From contig JAQYUZ010000007.1 in assembly GCA_033819885.1 (NCBI GenBank), positions 310,001 through 374,000 of the forward strand: 64,000 bases of DNA, read 5' to 3'. A model generated the notes under the pieces. It saw only the letters and a program-made list of their open reading frames with translations, was not told where the DNA came from and made no database searches. The DNA comes from Microbotryomycetes sp. JL201. Taxonomy: Eukaryota; Basidiomycota; Microbotryomycetes. Made by a program: the position numbers and the translations under genes. This document shows, piece after piece, positions 48,579 to 59,024 of the stretch (its first letter is position 1; the number at the start of each line of letters is the position of its first letter).

Positions 48579-51257
48579 TCATTCTCGCTCCTCCTCTTCG
48601 CCAACATCACCGCTTATGCCCCAGCCTTCGTCGACTTCCTCCTCGTCCGCTGCAGGCTCGACCTCGACCTCGACCGCTGGAGCCGGCTCATGCACCGTTT
48701 GTCGCACCTCTGGCATGAGCTCAGCAGGAGGATCCACCAATGGCATGTCGTCAACGGGCAAGTCTTCAATCGGCGCGTCAACATCAACCGATGGAGCCTC
48801 AGTCGACGCGATGTTGCCTGCCGCTTCACCTCCTTGGACCATTCGCCCGTCTGATCCATCCGCTCGTTCCCCTGGTCCTCTTTCCTGGGTTTCCGCTCCC
48901 CCATTTATCGTCGGCTCCTCCGCGCGTGTCTCTGGATGCACCTCTTCGACTTCGTTCCTGCCTTCGATTCTCGCAACGAGCATCTCGACCCTTCTCAAGG
49001 CCTTGACGAGACCATGTTCTCGATCGGTCCGCAGGCCAAGCAGCCTGACACTTGTCTCGTCCGAGGTGACTTGACCGTACACGCCTACTTTCAAAGCTCC
49101 CTCACACCATGGGACGACCCAACGTCCGAAGGCCATGATTGCAAACGTGATCAACTGTCGCTCGTCATCTCGGATTTGTTGCAGCATGCGTTCTTCTTGA
49201 GACAAATCACCGTCCGGATGAGGCGAGACGGGATGAGCAGCGGAAGAAGACAGCCAAGCGTCGGCGAATGCGGCCAAGACTTGAGTGGCGCGGTCAAGTT
49301 CGCGAGCTTGAGAGACTAGAAGTTGGGGATAGACGGAGATAGGTGGCAAAAGGCGCAGTGAGTTGAGAGCTGTCGCGTGCGCATTCAGAAATCGTGCGAG
49401 CGGAGGCAGTAGTGCGAGAGTCGGAGGCGGCTGGTGGTGCCACTTGGCCGAATACTGTTCCGATGGGTCTGCACGCTCGGGCAATGGAGTTGACGCCACC
49501 TGTGACAGACCTTCCGGCACGACGAGCCAGTCTGAGATAGGCGCTCTGCCTCCCAAAAGCTGGATTCTCCGTGCAGCCGCCGCTGTCGTGCCTTTCGCCC
49601 CACCCTCCCAGCCGTCACGCCACTCCTTTTCCCACTTTCGACCAGCTTGCTCCCATTCCGTGACAACGATACGGCCGACGCGCACCTCGACACGTTCTCG
49701 GAGCTGTTGAATTTCACGAAAGTCGAGGCCGAACCGTGCAAACGATTGCGAGCAGTACGACAGCTGAGTCAGGAGAGACGACAGAGACGCGGTCGACGCG
49801 AGAGAAGGAACGACGACGGCGAAGATGTCTGCCAATTTTGTCAGGGCGGTCGTCAGGAACAAGGCCAATGGCGCCGTCGGCGGAAGCGTCTGTCTGTCGT
49901 TGGGTTTAGCTGCTGCATCAAACAGCGTTGTCGAGGACAGGAATAGCTCCGTGTACATGCCGACTGTCTCGCCAATGATCTCTCGCCAGACTTCAATCCA
50001 CCGTTTCGTCCATCGCGTACGCTCTTCGTTTTCCTCGACAATAGAACTCTCGTCAGGCTGATTGTAGCGTGCAGATGAGCCTTCAGCCAATTTGATCCCA
50101 CTGGCCGTCATCTGAGCTTCAACAGTCGCAAGCTCCCCTTTGAGGCAATTCCATCGTGCCGCCAAGAACACAATCCTCAAACCGTCTTCGTCAAGCTCGC
50201 GCGTTGGAATTGATGCGGCTCCAGCGCCGTCAACCAAAGCGCCGAGCAATCTCCTCTCGCCGATCCTCCTGAGTATAGCAACGCCGCGAACCGCGCCAGG
50301 CAGTTTGAGACCCCGCTGCGCCAGGCTCTCCAAGACTCGCGCTCGCAAAGACAACAGCGCGACCCCAATCTGGTCTTTGACCCGCTCCAACAAGAGCAAG
50401 GCGCCTTTGCCGTGCTCGTTCGCTGCTCCAGCAGCGCCTTTCGACATTCGACGGTGCAAGTCGGACAATCTCAGTGCCACGTCTATAGCTTCAGACCAAT
50501 AACCAGCTCTGACGCAGGCGTCGACGACCGACGGTGCCTCGAGAAGCTCTTCGACTTCTTCCATTCGTTCGCGCACGAGTGACATGCGTTCGCGTTTTCG
50601 CCTCGGTTCGGAGACTGTCTGTTCAAACGAGCTGACGACGGATTTGAGTGCGTCGGTTGATTCTATAAAGCCTTCGAGAGAATTAGACAAGGTCGTGAAC
50701 GATGTCGACATGGCTTGCGAGGCCGAGTGAGCGAGCAGGAACGAAGAGTAGCGCGTGAAGGCGAGAGAGGATAGGTCATTGTCGAGCGTTCTGGACAAGG
50801 TCGCCAGCGAGTTTGGCAATTGCTGCAGCGTCGGCAAAGGCATACACAGCAGTGAAGCGAGGTACTCTTGCGACTTTGGATTCGAGAGCAGCGCTCGAGG
50901 ATTCCCGATCAGGGCTGGCGACAGTATTGTGGTTGCGGTAGACTGCTTCGTTGGTGTCGGGGCAGAAGATGCTTTTGCACTGACGTTGACAAGCTGCCGC
51001 GGTTGCGGTGGTTGCTTCTTGAGTGAGTCTGCGAGGGCCGAGGCCGTGTCAAGTAGCAGCGACTGTAAGGAAGGGAGTTGCTCGTCCGCATCTGCAAATC
51101 CGGGTCTGATGGTAGGTGTCAGGCCCGTGGGCGCGATTTCTTGGCCTGGTACGGCCATGAACCCGTCGACTGGCGCGTTCTGCTGCCTCGCCGCGGCCAT
51201 GGTGCGCCCGGCTGATTCACCCCTGATGTGCCTGTCAGTCGTATGCGTAGCGGGCAT
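48579..51257 (-). CDS. COG8: Cog8, conserved oligomeric Golgi complex subunit 8
   Basis: A single long exon. The first ATG in frame is at 51257, giving 892 aa; the frame stays open 31 codons further without an ATG. The Dor1/Cog8 core starts at KSQEYLASLLCMPLPTLQQL, continues ALTRTLDN-like helices and FTRYSSFLLAHSASQAMSTS, and then a long helical-rod region (RMEEVEELLEAPSVVDACVR, GYWSEAIDVALRLSDLHRR). Cog8 belongs to lobe B of the COG tether that captures retrograde vesicles at the Golgi. The C-terminal ~120 residues are an acidic Glu/Val/Pro-rich tail ending EEEVDEGWGISGDVG, an addition seen in some fungi. It is one of the few intron-less genes here. It is divergent from the next gene with about 230 bp between starts. 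Confidence 0.88.
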   Translation of the reverse strand: MPATHTTDRHIRGESAGRTMAAARQQNAPVDGFMAVPGQEIAPTGLTPTIRPGFADADEQLPSLQSLLLDTASALADSLKKQPPQPRQLVNVSAKASSAPTPTKQSTATTILSPALIGNPRALLSNPKSQEYLASLLCMPLPTLQQLPNSLATLSRTLDNDLSSLAFTRYSSFLLAHSASQAMSTSFTTLSNSLEGFIESTDALKSVVSSFEQTVSEPRRKRERMSLVRERMEEVEELLEAPSVVDACVRAGYWSEAIDVALRLSDLHRRMSKGAAGAANEHGKGALLLLERVKDQIGVALLSLRARVLESLAQRGLKLPGAVRGVAILRRIGERRLLGALVDGAGAASIPTRELDEDGLRIVFLAARWNCLKGELATVEAQMTASGIKLAEGSSARYNQPDESSIVEENEERTRWTKRWIEVWREIIGETVGMYTELFLSSTTLFDAAAKPNDRQTLPPTAPLALFLTTALTKLADIFAVVVPSLASTASLSSLLTQLSYCSQSFARFGLDFREIQQLRERVEVRVGRIVVTEWEQAGRKWEKEWRDGWEGGAKGTTAAAARRIQLLGGRAPISDWLVVPEGLSQVASTPLPERADPSEQYSAKWHHQPPPTLALLPPLARFLNAHATALNSLRLLPPISVYPQLLVSQARELDRATQVLAAFADAWLSSSAAHPVSPHPDGDLSQEERMLQQIRDDERQLITFAIMAFGRWVVPWCEGALKVGVYGQVTSDETSVRLLGLRTDREHGLVKALRRVEMLVARIEGRNEVEEVHPETRAEEPTINGGAETQERGPGERADGSDGRMVQGGEAAGNIASTEAPSVDVDAPIEDLPVDDMPLVDPPAELMPEVRQTVHEPAPAVEVEVEPAADEEEVDEGWGISGDVGEEEERE

Positions 51258-51490
51258 GGTGTCAAAGGTCACTGACGGATGGGACGAGGCTCCAGTAGGC
51301 GGTGAGGTCCGCGTCGACGCTCGTTGGAGCCACGCTGGTCGACTGGACACACCAGACGACTGTCTGTTGCCCCAGCAGAATCGTATATAGCTGCAAGGGT
51401 CGCGAGAAGGCCGTCAAATTGTCGAATATGCGCTTGTAGACGAGGGCGAGAGCCGAAAGTTGATCGAACGAGGGTTCGACCCGTTGCAGC

Positions 51491-53274
51491 ATGAGCTACG
51501 TCGACTCAGGGCAGCCGCACGCGTCGCCAACAGGGACGAACACGGCTTCAAAAACACTGCAAGCCTCCAAGGCTCTCCCGTATGGCGATGTGGGCGCGTC
51601 AGGGACCGCCCAAGCCGCGCACTTTGGCCTCGCCGGTCCGCAATCGGCTGCAGCAGCCACAAGCGTGCAGAAACGGGTCACTCGTAGCTCAATGGGAGGG
51701 CCAGGGTCCACGAGTAGGGAAGGTAGCATCGCAAGCACAGAGAGCGAGTACTTGCCGGTCACGTGGTCACTTCCGCTGTTGCTGACAGGACTTTTGTTGT
51801 CTGGGCAATAGACTTTCAACCAAAGCCATACTTGCCGCCGGGCACACCCGTCTTGATCACCGTGTCGTTGCCGAGCGATGCGAGGCAGTTCCCGATCAAA
51901 TTGTTGCCGGCAGACGAAGCAATGCTCAGCGCGGACGCCATCGCACAGGCCTCAACAGAAGGTTCCTCAGAGTGCAGGCTTTTGAGGTCGGATGACGACT
52001 TTTTGACGACCTCGCTGCTTGGTCGCTCAAATGTCGTGAGTGGCAAAGTGACTCGGCGCTCGGGCCTTGGAGAGAGCCGCTCGACTGACTACTCTACGAC
52101 TTGCAAGCCGGTCGATACCTCTGACGCATTCTATCAGCGCCTTCACCGCTACCCCGAGGTGCTCGAAAAGCGCTCTGCCAGACTCGAAAAGGAACGGCTC
52201 ATTCACGAACGCAACAAACTTGTTATGGAACTCGAGGAGCTAAGGGGAAGGAGTTGGGTCTACACAGGTGCACAAGGTGGCAAAAGTGAGGAAGATCGTA
52301 GAAGGCGGATCCGGGAGATGGAAGACAGGCTCGCACGGTGAGGACAGTTTGAGGAAACCGTTGACGAAACAGCTGAGGGCGCTGGTCCTTTCAGATACGA
52401 CATCCTGCTTCCGAACCAGCCGCGCAAATCCAATGCTCTCAACAGTGTTACCCACGTGACTGCGGGCGAGGCCAAACGGCGGTCAGAGTCGCCGGCCGTG
52501 TCCGCAAAGAGCCGGCCGGGATCCCGAGATGGCTCGACCAAAATCAAGCTTTCGTTCGGAGGGTCTAGCTACGGTGCACGCGGAGCGCCATATAGAGGAG
52601 GCGGCAAAACGAAATTACCTCCACGTAGGCGACCATCCCACCTGGCAGATGACGACAGCAGCGACGGCTCGGGCGTCAACGCAGTGCGACAGTCGAAAGG
52701 GAAAAGCAAAGCGAGGTCCATCAAACCTGCACGGCCGTCAGATGCGAAACGGCCACGGACGTCTCTCAATCACTGGCAGCTTATTTCTGAAGATGAGCTC
52801 GACGATTCAGACGACGGTGAACACTACCACAATCCAAATGCAAAGCGAATCAGACTACCCGACTCGTTCTTTTCGAATCCATCGTTGCGAGACCAATACC
52901 TCGCATCCTTCAAATCACGTCGCCAGTCGTCGCGACTGTTGTACGCTTTTGGGCAGCGGCTGCCGGACGAAGTCGAGCATCAGGAAGAATTTGTGCCCCA
53001 TGGAGGCACGTCTGGTATATTGTCCGAAGACACGGCACCCGGCTTCTCTCAAAAAACGCTTGAAGAAATGATCGCAGAGCGAGGCGGCGAAAAGTTCGCC
53101 GTTGTCAATGGCATAGTAGTCCCAAAATCAGCCGTGGATGCTTACGGAACCGGACCAGTCATTTCAGTGACAAACAGCATGTCAAAGTCGGCAGCGCTCG
53201 AGCGAGCCGCCGCCATGGCAGCTCAGGCTCAGACTCCGATCTCATCATCAACCGCACTCAGTCCGCAGATGTAA
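51491..53274 (+). CDS. Conserved-looking nuclear protein with coiled coil, unrecognised
   Basis: At least three exons: from ATG 51491 to about 51720-51760, from about 51812 to 52337, and 52395-53274. I do not recognise the family. An N-terminal Ser/Ala/Gly-rich part is followed by YLPPGTPVLITVSLPS. Then comes a strongly conserved-looking helix block, DAFYQRLHRYPEVLEKRSAR, LEKERLIHERNKLVMELEEL and RGRSWVY. The last exon has basic, Gly-rich and acidic patches, then RTSLNHWQLISEDELDD, RRQSSRLLYAFGQRLPDE and AERGGEKFAVVNGIVVPKS. The mixture of basic clusters and a Leu/Glu helix suggests a subunit of a chromatin complex; that is inference. The first intron is ambiguous: GTAGCA near 51721 to TAG at 51811 keeps the frame (TSRED-FQPK), while other donors do not. 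Confidence 0.6.
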
Positions 53275-53350
53275 CTCCCGCACGTGTCTCTAGACTCATC
53301 GCTTGTTGTTTGTGCAATGCATCATGTTCTCATCGACCTGATGACGAAAA

Positions 53351-56300
53351 CTAAGCTGATCGAAGAATGACGGCCAGCGTGTCCTTTTCTTGCTGGTTCA
53401 GATACGAATCTGCGTAATGCCTAAACGAATTGATGTCCGACTCAAATGTCCGTTTGAAGAAATCGAAAAGGTATTGTTTCATATCGAGGCTGTAGACTGG
53501 ATCATCTTGCAAGTCTCGGGCTTCAAACGCATCTTGACCGTCCCCTCCATCGTCTTCGTCATCTTGGAGGTATTTTGATAGTGCACCGCCCGAACCGAGC
53601 ATGTCTTGCAGTGCATGAAAGGATCAGCTGAAAGAAAAAAAGAGACGAGAAGGACAGAGCGAGAAATCATCGCAAGCAACTCACCCGACAAGAAGGCCAG
53701 ATCGTTATTCAAACCGCCGGAGGCGAATTCGTCTCCTTCGTCGGCCCAGTCGTCATCCTGCGGGATGTTTGACGTGTGAATCAGCTCCAAACATGGCGGA
53801 AGAAGTTTACTTACGCCATCGTCAGAAGTTGCATCACCAGCTGCGTCCTTTGCCGCGTTACTCTCTGCCGCTGCATTCTGTGCTTCTTGAACGAGCAGTT
53901 TTAAAGCTTTCGCTGGGAAAGGAATTTTCTGAAACTGGTCTGGATCTGAATCAAATCATGCTCAGCTTGACTTCAGACGGATCCCGCCAGAGTCAAACTA
54001 ACTCAGACGCGCTTTCGACCTCGTCATGATCGTATTCGAGTTTTTTGCCGTCAATAGTAAATCTCCTTTGACGCTGATTTCAGCTAGACTCGGTCTTGCT
54101 GATTCAAACATTCTTGACAGAGCCACAGTGCTGAAAAGTCAGAGACCGAGCTCAGTCGAGCTCACATGCATGTCGAGTTTTCCTCACTTACGAGACTTTG
54201 ATGTTCCAAAAGCCTTGAAGTACGGGAGCAGTTTCGCACCATGACGTTAACAAAATGTCAAGTGCAGCTCGTCCTTGAACTTCGATCGATTCCAGCAGCG
54301 ACAGGACCGTATCGAGTTGCTCTCTCGCGAGGTAAGCGAACGGCAGAATCAAGCTCTGTAGTAGGGCATGAGTACGTACTCTGCTTTCGGCTACAAAGAA
54401 GCAAGCTGACCTGAGAGAAACTCGATGTCGTTGACGATGCGAGCCTTGTGACGAAGGCTTTGAGCAGTTCGGGCAAAACTGGGCTAAGGGACGAGCCCGC
54501 TTTTCGGATGAGGTGAACGACAAGGTCGCCAACAAACAAGCCGCCGCCCTCCCCTTGTGACGGGTCGAGTTGCTTCGCGACAACAGCCAGGACCAAGTCG
54601 AGTCCTGAGCGGCCTGAAGGATCCCGCCTGCATCGAATTTAAGTAGCGATAGCCTGAGGGTGTCGCAGATTGGCTCACCAATCCAATAGTTGTTGAGTGT
54701 CCTTGCGGACTACGTTTGTCACGACGTTGAGACCAAGTTGAATCACCTGTCGGTCGTCTGTCACTGTCAAAACACGGAACAAGTGTCCTGCCACCACTTC
54801 GAAGAGCCCTTGACCCATTGGAGATTGTACACCTGAAAAGATGGCATCGACAAACTCCACTGCCGAAGAAACGGCCGTGCCGTAAGGATCGATCTCGACT
54901 TTGGCCAAGGCGAGGTTGAGTTCTGGAAGCACGGTCGACAGGAGTGCAGAATGGATGGCTGGAGTTGACAGGCTTGCCATCGTCGACAGGACTTGGTCAA
55001 TCGTCGCAGCCAGCATCGGATCTGCCGGAACATCGTGAGCCACCTTCGAAAGTCGATCTGAGTCGTGCACTTGCCTTCTGGTTTGGTGAACCAAATCTCC
55101 AGAAGTTTTGACGCGAGTGAAGCGGATGTACGCTCGTCTAATGCAGGCCCTGCAGCCTTGATGCCCGACTCGATCGTTTCGACAACGAGCACCAAGGTGT
55201 TGTCCGTCGCCTGTGGCAAGAGCGGAAAGAGTCGTGACAGTGCCTGGCCGGATCGCGATGCATCAATTCCCGTCTTGATGTGACGGAAAAAGCTGCGCAG
55301 AAAATGGTTAGACAAATTTCATAGGCGAGAAAAGTTCAGGGCAGCTTGCTTGTTGAGGGCTCGTACTGCCGAGACTTTGACGGGGATCCCTGCCTCTGTC
55401 AGGCCAAGAACATTGACAGCCGCGTCAATGTACCGATTTGCCAGGTCCGCTGGAAGAGCGGACGAAAATTGACTAGCAAAGACAAAGCTCCTGCCTTGCA
55501 GGAACGGCAGACCTGCACGTGCGCCCAGGTCAATTGCAGCCCTCTTTCTGTCGGGAATTGCCGCACCAGTGTCACTCAAATGATTCGGAACGATCGAGGA
55601 GAAAACGGTGCCAAGGTCAAACACAGGAGAAAGGCCTTGATCCGATGAAGTCTGAACGTGCTCGAGCAAATCGGACGACACTGCGCCGGTGACTGCAAGC
55701 GCGCTTTCATACGATTTCCACCAGTCGATGTCTCCCTCGACTCTGAGGTTGTCGCCCTCTGTCGCACGCTTCTGGAACGCAGACCACAAGCTGCCGAGAG
55801 CGGCAGTCCCGTAGGTCTCGACCAGAGCCTGCACTCGAGTGGTCGTCAGCAATAGCAGACGAATCTGTTTGCGTGACTGACATTGGCTATTTCGAAGGAT
55901 GCAGACCGAGGCGAGAATGAGATCATCTCGTCATCCTCATCTGCGATGAAAGCATTTGGGTCCGACGCCCAACTATCCTCCTGAAGCAGCGGAGTCAGCC
56001 AATCCAGCGTTGACCTGCAAAGCCAGACTCACATCATCTGTCGTCATTTGTGCATACACAAGTGCCATATCGCAGGCTGCAACAAGGTTTGGCGTCGCTG
56101 CATCATTCTGCACGAACGTGGCCCGGACCCCTTTCCGCCTCGAACTCTGGGACAAGAAATCGAGCGCGCTTGCGACTAACGTTGGCAGGTCTGTAGCCAC
56201 CTGCGAGTCTTCCTCGGCCGGCGTCGGAATGTCAAATTCGGAAGAGTTTGACAGGTAGGCGGCCGAATAGATTGCGGCAACTTCGTGCAAGTGCTTGAGT

Positions 56301-57543
56301 GCCAAGGCAATGAAATAGGCGAGCGACGGCTTGAGCACGCTCGGAAAGCTGTGCAAGACAACTTCAAGGGACTGCAAGCCGGTCAGGTCTTTGACGGAAA
56401 AGTGGCCTTGAGGTGTCTAGCTTACGTCAAATATAGCCTTCCTGACAGACAGAGCCTCCCATGTCGAGCTTTGGAGCTCTGGCTGAATGTCCAGTTCGAG
56501 CAATTGTCGGAATGCGTCCAGCCACTGCGGCAAAATATCTTGCACGGCCGCTTTGACTGCCGCCGGGTACTCTTCCTTGACCGTATATAGCGTCATGACG
56601 CATTGCTTGAATATATGAATTGCTCGAGCGCGTATGCTCGGAGAATGCCTCTGTTTGAGCCGCGTCAGTACCGGGACGGCCTCGCCCGAAGTCGCCACTC
56701 ACCTCGGGCGAGCCCAGAATCCCGAGGAGTTGCGGAAGCATGTCTTTGGCGATTGGCAATAGCTGATCTTCCGTGAGATCGATACCGACAAAGTCGAGCA
56801 GCACTCTCATTCCGCCATCGACAGCTTCCGCCGAGCTGGAGCTAATCAGTTGAAGCAGCTCGGACATCAGAGTCGGCCACTCGTCTGGCCAATCGGGGTG
56901 GGCGATTTCCGACGTGATAGCAGCCTGCAGCGCATCCGATGTGAGGTCTTCGGTTGCATATCACGCGCAGGAGAAGCTCACGCATGCGAGGCGCATTTTC
57001 CGGACTGGATCGGATAAGCCTTCAAACACGAGGCGCCGAACTTGTTGCTTGACCTGTTCTCTATACGTCAGTGTTTGGCTTTACGATGGCATTGCGTGCC
57101 GACGCACTTCGGTGCTTGTGGCCTGCGGACCCTTGAATGACGGAAAGAATGGAGACCATTGCTCTTTTATGTACTTCTTCAGGGCGAAACCTGCCGAGTA
57201 AGAACCATCGGAGCGAATGAACATAGCGACGTGTCAATACATTTATGCGAAAGCGTGAACAACCGAGCGACGTCGATCTGCTCTGATCAGAGCCGGACGA
57301 GACTTATCTGGCGAATATGCACGTCAATGGAGGCTTGTCTTGCTATTTGAGCGAGTGCAAGGGCCGTTTCTACGTCGTGCGTGGCTTGTGTTGTCAGCAA
57401 TCACGCGTCGAAATTGTCGCTGCTGGCGTTTCAAACGGCTCACCAGACTGAGACGCAAGCCGTGTGAGCGTAAGCTCAGACTGAAGTCGTGTATTTGGAT
57501 CAGAACTGAGCGTTCCCTGCAGCACGATCAACAGCTCGTCCAT
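53351..57543 (-). CDS. KAP114: Kap114 / importin-9 type karyopherin beta
   Basis: About seventeen exons trace a HEAT-repeat karyopherin from MDELLIVLQGTLSSDPNTRL (57543) to the end at 53351. The importin-beta N-terminal block is QSELTLTRLASQSE then FALKKYIKEQW. Next are KQQVRRLVFEGLSDPVRKMR, DEWPTLMSELLQLISS, SIRARAIHIFKQCVMTLY, an acidic loop (FIADEDDEMISFSPRSASFE), and the importin-9-type C-terminus IMTRSKAR-HPDQFQKIPFPA, DDDWADEGDEFASGG and DPVYSLDMKQYLFDFFKRTF. Kap114 imports histones H2A/H2B, Nap1 and TBP. CHZ1, a histone chaperone, is the next gene upstream. Introns 55349-55293 (GCAAGC) and 55074-55022 (GCAAGT) have GC donors. Stop is 76 bp from the convergent neighbour. Confidence 0.9.
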
Positions 57544-57865
57544 CGCGGAGAGCTGAAGCAGAAGTAGAAGAGGCCCGAGCGCGATTCCATCGTCACTTCG
57601 TGGCGCAGCGCGCTTGCAGTCGATGTCAACAGACACCGTTCATTGATTCATGCACTTGATCGGATCGTTTTCCTCAGAGGTTTCTCTTGCTTGGCCCCGG
57701 ATTACTGCCTCACGTGACTTGGGCACCGTGACTGCTTGTAGCACTGTCAAATATAGCAGAATGATCTTTTCATTTTATTTGTAGCCAGTACAACAAGGTT
57801 CGACCAGCTACAGGGATTTTGTTGCGATTCGAGCGGCATTTTTGCCTGCACGGCGCGACAGGCTT
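57544..57865. other. Intergenic stretch of 322 bp with CACGTG element
   Basis: It contains the KAP114 promoter and the CHZ1 3' end. TCACGTGAC sits at 57710-57718, about 170 bp upstream of the KAP114 start. No ORF of interest. Confidence 0.45.
57710..57718. promoter_or_regulatory. TCACGTGAC palindromic element upstream of KAP114
   Basis: Same 9-mer as three other intergenic copies. Its distance to the KAP114 ATG (about 170 bp) fits a proximal promoter site for a bHLH factor. Confidence 0.5.
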
Positions 57866-58745
57866 TTATGCTGTTCGGCAGCACTAGTCAGTTAAAGACG
57901 ACAGTCAACAAGAAGGTCAAATTTACCCTCGTCCTCCTCTTCTTCCTCCTCGTCTTCGCCGTCGCCCTCGTCATCCTCGGGCGCGGCAGCAGGGTTGGCA
58001 TCTTCATCCTCTTCATCGTCCTCGAGGTCGTCGTTTGCGCCCTCGATCTTGGCTATAAAGATACACCAAGGTCAGAGATTTGCCGTCACGGGCGGCCGGC
58101 CAATGACGCACAGTAGTCGATTTTTTTGCCGCCTGTGAATCGAATAGGGTCAGCATAAGCAGTCGTGAGCGTCGTGAAGGGTACACGTACGCGTTCGGCG
58201 GCCTTCGATAATGTTGCTCGTGTCGAGGTAGTTCATGTCGGCTGTGCGAGTTTGGAGCGTCCGTAAGTTGAGTCGGCTTCTTCTAGGGCGCGTCACGAGC
58301 AATTACCTTTGACGTCGGCATCGCCGTCGTCACCACTCTTGCGGCCTTTTGACGAGCTCGCCTTTGGTGCAGCTTCTTGCTGCTCCTCGGCCGGCTCATC
58401 TGCTGCCTTTTCGGTCGACTCTGATTCTTCGGCATTCTCCTGTGCCGCTGTCGACTCTGCTTGAGGCTCGTCTGCCTTGGCTCTGGCGGACGCGTGAGCG
58501 AAGCAAGGCGGGAAAGCCCAACGTGTCAGCCCCACATCTCCCCGTTCCGGACGAGTGCGCGCGCGAGTGAGAGCATCATGCACGGCGCACAGCCTGAGTA
58601 AGAACGGCGTCGATAGATCCAGGAATGACACCTACTTCTTGGCGTCAGTCAATTCGGCGGCCTCGGTTTCTGCCGGGCGCTTGTTGTTGTCGTTGGTGGC
58701 CTCGTCGGCGACGGCGGGTTGCTGGACAGACTCTTCGGCAGACAT
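57866..58745 (-). CDS. CHZ1: Chz1-like histone H2A.Z-H2B chaperone
   Basis: Exons 58745-58636, 58482-58307, 58241-58191, 58132-58112, 58052-57927 and 57870-57866 give 162 aa. The protein is almost all Glu/Asp/Ala/Lys with one conserved island, DTSNIIEGRRTRGKKIDY, which is the CHZ motif that contacts H2A.Z-H2B. Chz1 delivers H2A.Z-H2B dimers to the SWR1 remodeller in the nucleus. Splitting of the motif over two introns, each of which restores RRTRGKKIDY, is strong support. The last acidic exon (EDDEEDEDANPA and a run of Glu) is followed by GTAAAT; either a 5-nt final exon ends the protein (DEA) or read-through adds about 11 residues. It lies next to KAP114, an importer of H2A-H2B, and divergent from SDS22. 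Confidence 0.86.
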
Positions 58746-59024
58746 GGCTGCACACCACAATGTCAAGCGACAATCAGGACGCGAGCGCGTTCGGCAAAGC
58801 CTCACCTTTGTGCGTGTGGGAAGGCGAAACGCGGATGGGTGATCCGGCGCCGTCGATCAGTTAGGAGGTGGCCCGGCTCGGGCTCATCAGGTATAAACAC
58901 TAGCGGTCGAACATCGATTACTTTGCAGCTCTCCTGGTGCTCCTCAACCCATTTCTCGCGCAATATCATCGAACGGGCACCAACGCGACCGAGTGCCACC
59001 GTTGCCCGTCGTCCCACTCGCGCC

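Noticed and set aside
51468-51485. GGTTCGACCC resembling a tRNA B box
   Set aside because: The flanking bases do not form a T arm, and no acceptor or anticodon stem can be folded upstream; it lies between COG8 and the next gene start.
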